The notes under the pieces are model-generated. The model searched no databases and had not been told where the DNA came from. It was given only the letters and a program-made list of their open reading frames with translations. A stretch of 64,000 bases of DNA, taken from positions 3,472,001 through 3,536,000 of the forward strand of contig CM057060.1 in assembly GCA_029945375.1 (NCBI GenBank). The letters are read 5' to 3'. The stretch's first letter is position 1. Every line of letters begins with the position of its first letter. This DNA comes from Agaricus subrufescens (Eukaryota; Basidiomycota; Agaricomycetes; Agaricales; Agaricaceae). The position numbers and the translations under genes are program-made. Shown here piece after piece: positions 56,869-64,000 of this stretch.

Positions 56869-57538
56869 TCAGCAACTCGTACCACCCGATGCGGATACAC
56901 CAGCACCAGCACTAGCACTAGCACTTCTCTGTCTGTTCCTTCGCTGACGCTGACAGTATACGAGCGTGGCAATAATGTCGTCAAGTACGGGAGTACAGCT
57001 ATTGTCCACCTCGAGTGAAGGAGGACTGCCTGTAATAAAGGGAATGAACGAACGCTTGCGTTCTCGAAACTTGACGACCCGCTGTTTGCTTCCACCTTTT
57101 CTAAACATCTGAAGAAAAGAATTTAGAGTACATCTCAAAGCTGATTCTATGCTCTCTCCTCACCTCAAGATACCTTCCATCCAACTTCCAGTAGTAATTT
57201 TTACCGTCTGAGGCTCTGAATACCCACCTCAAATATGAAATATAATGAGCACTGTATACGAGTTTTGACTACTTGAATTAAAAAACGCACTTGGGATTGA
57301 ACCACCCCTCCTTGTGGAAAAACTCGTCAACAGACACATCCGCGTTGTCAAAACGAAAGCGAGTCGACCTGAAAGTATGGAACTCGACCTCCGCATACAA
57401 GGCGAAGTTTCCGTGACCCACAGCCTTTCTCAGAGACGTAACGCTAGATCCGGACTTGTCGGTCTTGTATAGAACTTGGCCAGCTTCTGTGGAGTAGAGA
57501 GCGTTTCTTGGATTGTGAGAGGAGAGGATGAGACGCAT
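56869..57538 (-). CDS. DUF6593-like protein, compact copy
   Basis: Exons 57538-57291, 57227-57164, 57108-56869, with exactly the same exon lengths as the copy 1.1 kb downstream; 183 residues. Blocks: MRLILSSHNPRNALYSTEAG, LYKTDKSGSSVTSLRKAVG, YAEVEFHTFRSTRFRFDN, VDEFFHKEGWFNPK, KNYYWKLDGRYLE, FRKGGSKQRVVKFRE, FITGSPPSLEVDNSC and LDDIIATLVYCQRQRRNR. The C-terminus is a short Ser/Ala/Gly repeat (SASASAGAGVSASGG) coded by GTGCTAGTGCT-like units, so it may vary in length. Identity with the neighbour across coding blocks points to a tandem duplication. Function unknown. Confidence 0.87.
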
Positions 57539-58139
57539 TCTAAGATAACATTCAGTTGAGTTTTCACAGATTAAATTATATAGCACTGCGCAATTGCTCA
57601 TTGAAGCCATATGCTTATGTAGCCACACGTAAGATTTAAATTTTTTGGACTCAACCGAAGGCTGTGCGATCAATCATTGGGGCTATAATGTCATTATGAC
57701 GTTCCTCTTTGCTTCTTGGAGGTATTTGTGCCACATAATACTCTTAGTGCTTATGCACAAGGAGATAGAGATGAACTCGGGAGTAGATGGATGGCGGAAG
57801 TACAACTTTGCCTTTACGTACGTCGCCGAAGAGTCGTCAAATTATGGCATGTCACGATACTTCTGGATTCTCTTATTTGCTTACCTTCAACCTACCTCAA
57901 CTTCTCGTCAGGACCGGAGACTTCGATGAAATGTTCTATATAGGGAGGAGTGCAGCTTATTCTGGCTGTAATTCACATTACAGCATCTATGGGAGCAGTG
58001 ACAGAGCCTTTTCATTTAATCGTCACGGTGCGCACAGCTACAAACAGCCGATTCGCCGCTCGGCGGCTGAGGCGCTTTCGCCTGATCCAGCTTATCGGGA
58101 AACGTGTGATGAGTAGTTGGTCTCCAATCGTGCTTCATT
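57539..58139. other. Intergenic, no gene recognised
   Basis: Between the DUF6593-like gene and the decayed membrane-protein copy. No supported feature. Confidence 0.45.
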
Positions 58140-59160
58140 GCGGCGTTACTAGAGGTGTGTCTCTGTAAAAGACCACCAGTGACACGTAATTTCGTGTGTC
58201 GCCAGACGCGAGAAGCCATCGAAGACATGAAGAACATTAGCATGGCCGTGGACACAGATCTATAATCTTGAGGAGCGGATGGCAGACATAGTGTTATATC
58301 CACCGTCATCCCCATCACTACTATTATCCTTTGAAGATCATTGTCAGTAGTTTCTAACATATGTGGTCGATTCGGAAGCTCACAAATGTTACTGTAACCC
58401 CCTTTGAAAATTGATCGTGAGTGACGAGGGAGGGTCCACCGAAATGATACCGGGATATAGTTTGATTCTCCGGTAGCACTAATCTTCAATGAAATAACCA
58501 AATCTTATACGAGATCGCCAGCATGACTGAAGTATCGAATGAGAACGATAACCAGGTATTGGTTGTAACCCAAGGTGAAATTCCATCTTGTCGTACATCA
58601 ATTCATGGGGCACTATTTGGGTTCCTGGCGGGTGGAATAAGAATACTCAACAAAGACGACACGATCCGTAAAGTGTAGAAACCAGTTATCCGTTGAAGGA
58701 AGAGGAATGATGATGCTACCATCTAGATCATATATGAACCCAGGCTGATACCAAATACAACACTGCCGGCGAAGAATTGTATAAATGGTGTGGTCTCAGT
58801 GGTGTCATTCTTAAGTGGACTATAGATGTAAATATGACGATAAGCATGAGAGCGAGAGCGAGTAATCTATAGAAGGAGCATATGAATCAAATGATGCGAT
58901 AGTCGGATATAGGTAGCGCTGGACCTAACGTGAAATCATGAAACTGCGACCGCTTTTCCTTATTTTTGGGTCAGCCAGGAGGTATGCGAATGAATCCCGT
59001 AGGCCGACCTTATCGACTGAAATATAATTGAGTCGCTATGACTTAGGGAGACAGCCACGTACTCCGAGGATAACCATCAGAAGATTGCATTTGATTTCGA
59101 ACGCGAGAGCATGAGCGGGAGTGAAATGGTTAAGGGAAGTGTCAAGGTTTAAGATACGTC
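58140..59160 (-). pseudogene. Decayed copy of the 6.3 kb membrane-protein gene
   Basis: Minus-strand blocks match the intact gene at 6293-7388 in order. SLNHFTPAHALAFEIK and LLMVILG (intact: YYNHVPPTEAHAMEIR, MCLIILG) come first. FAYLLADPKIRKSGRS (intact: LPYLLTDIMIVRQSR), FIQFFAGSVVFGIS (intact: WIYFFAGCLCLLS), ASSFLFLQRI (intact: SSSFLFLQRV), TNTWLSFSFDTSVMLAISY (intact: STWCLFLFDSAVIVAVSY) and SMASRVWRHTKL (intact: SMACRVFRNTRL) follow. Lesions: TAG at 58725-58723, TGA at 58605-58603, a stop and frameshift after AISYKIWLFH, and a lost donor with missing residues after the second block. Introns are still recognisable by position. Non-functional. Confidence 0.85.
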
Positions 59161-61139
59161 CACAGGAAATAGTCCGAGAAGAGAACATAATCTGGGCGAC
59201 AAAGGATGAATCAGAAACCACCCTCAACATGATCACCTATAAGTAGTAGACACTCGCTGGCTACCTTGAGCACACTTTAACTGCGGTGGAAAATCTCATT
59301 CAATGGCCCTTTTTTTACATGTGTTGAACTGATATCATCATCTTGGCTTCGAGTAGTAATGAATCAATTGGTAACGACTGAAGGGAGGGGCTACTCGAAG
59401 GAGTTAGTTTTATCAACATGGAACCTGATGTCACTCTGGTCCTCTTGTTATATTTGCAGGGTTCGGAGCAGAACTGAGGGTTCACCCAAGGGCATAATTA
59501 AGTATACTAGGAATCTGCACAATGCGAGGGCTAATTGCGGCCACTGTGCCCTCCAACCTCTAATAGTATTTGAGATGCATAAACATGAACTGTCACATAT
59601 AAAAAAAGAACTTTGGACAGATAGATATGTAGGATCTAGAGAGAACGTAAATCGAGTTCACTGGTGAGTTGGCCCACCGAGTCGGAGTACGGCAGCTAGG
59701 GAGATTTTCGCGCCCACTAGTTCAAAGCTGGCATCAAGCCCGAGCGTTGTCACGCGTCACGCATCACAGGGGTAGCGCGGCGACCGCGACGGACCTTCGT
59801 CTGGACAGTGGCACAACTCTGCACAGTGAATGGGTTGCCAACTAACCTCGACTCCATCCCTCAGGCCTCAGGGTGGGTAGAGAAATCCAATCTCAGCCTT
59901 TCGCCCAATCTTTTTAGTCAACACGTAATGCCTTGCACCGCCAACTTGTACCCCTCTTCGCGTATCCTTTGCCCTACGCTACACGCACATCAGTAACTCC
60001 CCGTAATGGCGCCGTCCTTGGCCTCTAGGACAAGCTTGACTACCCCGTGTACCTGACTCGCGAGGGTTCGCACTTTTGAACCTCAAAGGCGTGAGGTGGG
60101 TTAGGCGACACCACGCGACGAGAACGATCTTCGACGTGAATTCGGCCCAGTAGGAGATTGCCTCACTCATCGTGTGTCTCGACGGAGAGCCGTCCGCGAA
60201 ATTCAGCCCATGTACCTCCTTCGCTTGACCACAGCGACGGAGAGCCGTCCGCGGAATTCAGCCCATGTACCTCCTTCGCTTGACCACGGTTCCCAAACCA
60301 CCCAACGGAACGGAACTACCTCACGTCAACGTTCAGCGACCAAGTGCCCTTTCCCCTTGTATCGTGACTTTCGACGCGCCTTCGAGAGTCATAATTCTGG
60401 TAGTCATTACCCGTTCAGATCAAATTGTTGGAGTCAAGACGGGAGAACGGTTTTTCTCGATCCTGAAATGAAATTACGCATCATTTTCGTCTGCTGAACG
60501 TTGAACACTTGTCCTGGGCTTAATGCTCCGATTTGGATTGGGATAGGGTTACCACCATGATAACACAATTGTTGACATACGAGGTCGTGAACGTGATCAT
60601 TCCTTTCTCAGTGCCATATAAGATACGTTTAAATCTAGTATGACCAGCAGGACTATGACGCCCATGCCTGCACGAAGAGAAGTATTGTCAGGCGTCGTCA
60701 ATCCACGCTTTATCGATGGATACCTGATCGTAATCGGGTCCTCTACCGAGACCGAGGAGGTATGCCTGTTTCTCGAACTTTGGTCAAGAAATGTCGTCTT
60801 GCCAAGGCCGCAAGGTTCACCAACGAAATGCTAATGACGTAGTTACGTTATAGATCATATTTTCTCCAATAATTGGCTGACAGAGGTCGATATTGTGAGT
60901 TCATCTCTGAGTTGGGTACCCATAGTGTTTTCCGACAATTATACTACCTCAGATTAATGATTACTCTTGTCGACGGGACCACAAGTATCTACCTGACTGT
61001 ATTAAAGAGATTCAGTTGAGTTCCCCGGTCCGCGCCAAATTGACTTGCCTCTGTTTTTAGCTCCCTTCTTTACCCGGCATTCGACGACAACTTGTCCTTC
61101 ATAAGGTACATCCAATCTTTCCGGCCTTCGCTCTCTTCA
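59161..61139. other. Intergenic, about 2 kb, with a 55-bp tandem repeat
   Basis: No supported gene. The tandem repeat at 60180-60287 is listed separately. Confidence 0.5.
60180..60287. repeat. Two tandem copies of a 55-bp unit
   Basis: The unit starting CGACGGAGAGCCGTCCGCG at 60180 is repeated at 60235 with a single mismatch (A/G) over about 53 bases. Within the unit, CGGAGAGCCGTCCG is an imperfect inverted repeat. No coding frame is conserved around it. Confidence 0.92.
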
Positions 61140-62017
61140 ATGCACCTCATCCTTTCCTCCCACAACCCCCGAAACAGCCTTTACTCTACTGAAGCGGGCC
61201 AGATCCTTTACAAGATTGATAAGCCCCGGGGTACACGCTCCAGTATCGCCACTATTAGAAAGGCTGTGAACACACTTAACGGCGTTTGCAAAGGCAACTT
61301 CAGCATTCGGGACCAACCTTCTCCGACAAAAAGAGATCATCGGATAAGAGGGAACCACGAACCTTCTGAAAATCATCGTCGCCAATCTCTAGAGTCTCAT
61401 GATGCACCCTTCGCAGATTCTGAGGATGAAAGTGAAGACAGCCCAAGATCGAGCAGACTACATGTCACCGAAGGTCATTTTGCCTTCTATGCACAAGTCG
61501 ACTTTCACACTTTCTCTTCTACGCGGTTCCGCTACAATAGCTTGAATATGCCGGTCAGCGAATATTTCCGCAAAGAGGGATCGTCGTGGTTTTGCAGGTG
61601 TGTGTTACATGTTCTGGTTGTACAGGAGGACGTTCACCTTTGCCCGCCTCAAGGGCCAGAGTTTTCAAGGCGTCCGATGGCGGAGAATATCGTTGGGATC
61701 TACACCCAGGACATCTTGAGGTAAAAAAAAAAAACTCCCTGAAAGGACCTGTATCTCATTCGTCTCTCTCTGATTAGATGATCAAAAATGATGGAAGTAA
61801 GAAAACCGTTGTTACATTTGAGGAGCATCGACCGTCACTTGGTCCATTTATCAAAGGGAGGCCACCTTCTTTGGAAGTGGATGATGAATGTATTCCGATC
61901 CTTGATGAGATTGTGATGACGTTCATATATTGTGAAAAGCTGAGGAAAGATAGAGAAAGGTTGCTGAGAACACCCGCTGCCTCAGGGAAGCCCGGTGTTG
62001 CAACCTCCAGAGGTTAG
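61140..62017 (+). CDS. DUF6593-like protein with acidic insert
   Basis: Exons 61140-61597, 61654-61720, 61778-62017; 254 residues. Starts MHLILSSHNPRNSLYSTEAG; an ATG 48 nt upstream is in frame but lies outside the conserved start. Blocks: GQILYKIDKPRGTRSSIATI, RKAVNTLNGV, a variable acidic insert (FADSEDESEDSPRSS), FYAQVDFHTFSSTRFRYNS, EYFRKEGSSWF, GGEYRWDLHPGHLE, KNDGSKKTVVTFEEHRPSLG, KGRPPSLEVDDEC and LDEIVMTFIYCEKLRKDRER. Intron 2 contains a run of A bases just after the donor. The last exon is 240 nt, the same as in the compact copies. Function unknown. Confidence 0.88.
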
Positions 62018-62935
62018 ATTCGGGTTTAAAATCAAGTCTTTTTTGTTTTAGCTTGCCGGGACCATTTACACCATAGACCATGGCTTCCTATAGTAATTCG
62101 AGGTCGCAGTGTTTACATTCAACCCTCTTAGGACTCTACTACTTACCTGACAAAAATAGTTAGTAAATACTGGGTCATCGTGAAGATGAGCAACTTGTCG
62201 TCTTACATATATAAAGTATTTTGGGCTTGAAGTACACCCCTAGCCAACATCCTCAGTAGAAGAGAATTGCTTTTCTCAAGTAACGATCATGTGGGTGCAG
62301 GCCAACGTTGTCTGAGTCTTTCGGTTAGCATCTGCACATATTGACATGCAGAACTGCTAACTCATAAGTGCTCGGTAATTGAGTTTTGGGTTGTGCTACG
62401 CGATTCGTCGACAGAAACCCCTGACCTTCTTCGCTCATGAGAATCGGACACAGCTCACTTGACTATTGAGGGCGTGGATGAGCTCGTAGAATGGGCTTTG
62501 TGCCACAGTTCGTTTGGCAAAGTTTGACTGGACTAAAGTCTCCCACTTGTGCGTGTGAACTCTATCCGGACTTCACGGCTACAAGGATATTTGGTGATCA
62601 GAAGACTGTTACATGATACAGACAAAACGCTTTTCGGACTATACCCGTGGCCGACCCCAACCCAAAACTGCCTTTCGATTAGTACCTCTCTTATGTCATC
62701 CACACCTACCGGTTGCATCGTATCAAAGCCTAACCCTGCAGTCTTCTGGGCCCCTCTTAGCAGGCATCTCTCACTCGGAGATAGTATAGTACAGATATAT
62801 ATCAGTTGCTGTGTGCTAGCTCGACATACCACGCTGGGTCCTGACGTTCAATTCAACGCACAGCATTAATGATTAGCAACAAAAGCGGGCGTTGCAATTT
62901 GAGAAATCACCCTTGATCGACGCTCTCCTTCTCAA
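62018..62935. other. Intergenic spacer between DUF6593-like genes
   Basis: No gene recognised. A TATA-like AT-rich stretch lies near 62790-62800, upstream of the next gene. Confidence 0.45.
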
Positions 62936-63748
62936 ATGCATCTCACACTCTCGTCCCGCCACCCCAGAAACAGCTTTTATTCCACAGAAACTGGACAAAT
63001 TCTCTACAAAGTAGACAAACCGCGCGCTTCGGGCTCTGGCACCGCTACTATACGGAAAGCTGTCAACACGGTTAACGGTATATGGGATGGAAACCTCGAG
63101 TCTAGCACAGCACCACACCCTTCAAATCAGGCTCCTGTTGCAACAGGGGCCGTCGTTGAGAATACAAGTGATTGTTCAATAAGCTCGGCGGAGGAATTAG
63201 ACTCGGGTCGCGGGGAAAATGGATCAACAGCTCAAGAAGGTCATTTTGCGTTCTATGCACAAGTCGAATTTCATAGTGTTTCATCTTCACGATTTCGTTA
63301 CAATAACCTGGACGTGCCCGTTGATAAGTATTTTCGAAAGGGAGGATGGTCCTCTTATGGAAAGTGAGTTCTTAAATGAACAGAGCAGACGGAACTTGAT
63401 TTTGATCCTTTCCATTCCAAGGGAGCGTGTATTCACGGCCGCTGACGGTGAAGAGTATCGTTGGCACCTAGGCGGGACGCACCTTGAGGTGAGGATACAA
63501 CGTTCTGATGCTGTTGACCCCGAAACATTGACCCTTACATCCACTGGCAGATGTATAAAAATGACGGAGGTGAGAGGCCTCTTGTGAAATTTCGAGATTA
63601 TTGGCTGTCGCTTGGCCCATTTACGAAAGGAAGGCCAGCGTCCTTAGAGGTGGATGACAGTTGTGTGCCAATCCTCGATGAAATTATGATGACATTTATT
63701 TACTGTCAGAAGTTGAGGAAAGATAGACTGTATGCATCTATAGCTTAA
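62936..63748 (+). CDS. DUF6593-like protein with insert
   Basis: Exons 62936-63363, 63422-63488, 63551-63748; 230 residues. Starts MHLTLSSRHPRNSFYSTETG. Blocks: GQILYKVDKPRASGSGTATI, RKAVNTVNGIWDG, a Ser/Glu-rich insert (SDCSISSAEELDSG), HFAFYAQVEFHSVSSSRFRY, VDKYFRKGGWSSYGK, RVFTAADGEEYRWHLGGTH, RPLVKFRDYWLSLGPFTKGR, SLEVDDSCVPILDEIMM and TFIYCQKLRKDR. It is in tandem with the copy at 61.1 kb, same strand, and shares its middle exon length (67 nt). The C-terminus is shorter by about 14 residues. Function unknown. Confidence 0.88.
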
Positions 63749-64000
63749 GTTGTTTTATGTTGAAATTTGATACTGAACACTCCATCGTTTCTTCATACGA
63801 GGAAGGACACGGCCGGCTTTGGAAGACTCTTGCAGCGCCTCTTGGATTATAAGCACCAACTTATCTAAAAACCAGACTTACGTTACTTATAATAATAACA
63901 GGGAAACACTAACAGTTGGAGGCGAGACTTAAGCTGCTGGCATCAAAGACCAGGCTACCAGTAAGCCATAATTGGAACCGTTTACCGAATAGGGCTGAGT
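63749..64000. other. 3' flank to window end
   Basis: Nothing recognised after the last DUF6593-like stop. Confidence 0.5.

Noticed and set aside
58140..58501. 161-codon minus-strand frame read as an independent gene
   Set aside because: Its two recognisable parts align with the C-terminal region of the membrane-protein family and belong to the pseudogene.
1..64000. CRISPR arrays, operons, bacterial-type mobile elements
   Set aside because: Spliced eukaryotic genes throughout; no regularly spaced repeats of CRISPR type and no transposase or reverse transcriptase domain recognised.

Overview
The window is nuclear DNA of a filamentous basidiomycete, most likely an Agaricomycete. The evidence is gene-rich DNA with many introns of about 45-60 nt, families typical of mushroom-forming fungi (F-box/LRR proteins, DUF6593-like proteins, GMC oxidoreductases, MYND/Mss51-type proteins, fungal multi-pass membrane proteins), and a spliceosomal U6 snRNA gene. 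All gene models are hand-assembled from splice sites, reading frame and comparison between paralogs inside the window. No database search was possible, so family names come from recognised motifs.

Layout. 1-1698: 3' half of a GH31 alpha-glucosidase cut by the window edge. 2.0-3.7 kb: a divergent DUF6593-like gene and copy 1 of an unrecognised paralog pair. 4.1-5.8 kb: MYND zinc-finger/Mss51-C-like gene. 6.3-7.4 kb: multi-pass membrane protein gene. 8.7-9.9 kb: LRR-like gene. 10.9-11.8 kb: copy 2 of the unrecognised pair. 12.6-14.6 kb: 13-exon MFS transporter with two GC-AG introns. 14.9-18.0 kb: one intact and two decayed copies of an F-box-like family; a further intact copy lies at 25.4-26.6 kb. 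19.6-20.8 and 23.7-24.6 kb: DUF6593-like genes. 27-31.3 kb: a truncated F-box/LRR copy and two intact F-box/LRR genes. 31.4-41.8 kb: two 11-exon MFS paralogs in opposite orientation enclosing a Rap1-like double-Myb telomere protein gene and the U6 snRNA gene. 42.2-43.3 kb: aldo-keto reductase. 44.2-46.6 kb: eIF2A. 49 kb: GMC oxidoreductase relic. 51.6-53.9 kb: intact secreted GMC oxidoreductase. 55-63.7 kb: four DUF6593-like genes and a decayed copy of the 6.3 kb membrane-protein gene.

The window mixes conserved housekeeping genes (RAP1-like, eIF2A, U6, MYND/Mss51) with lineage-expanding families in several states: intact pairs, single-lesion copies and short relics. Seven DUF6593-like genes, four F-box-like copies of one type, two MFS paralogs, two membrane-protein copies and two GMC copies show repeated local duplication followed by decay. 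The secreted GH31 and GMC enzymes, the AKR and the transporters fit a saprotrophic or plant-associated life style; this is inference.
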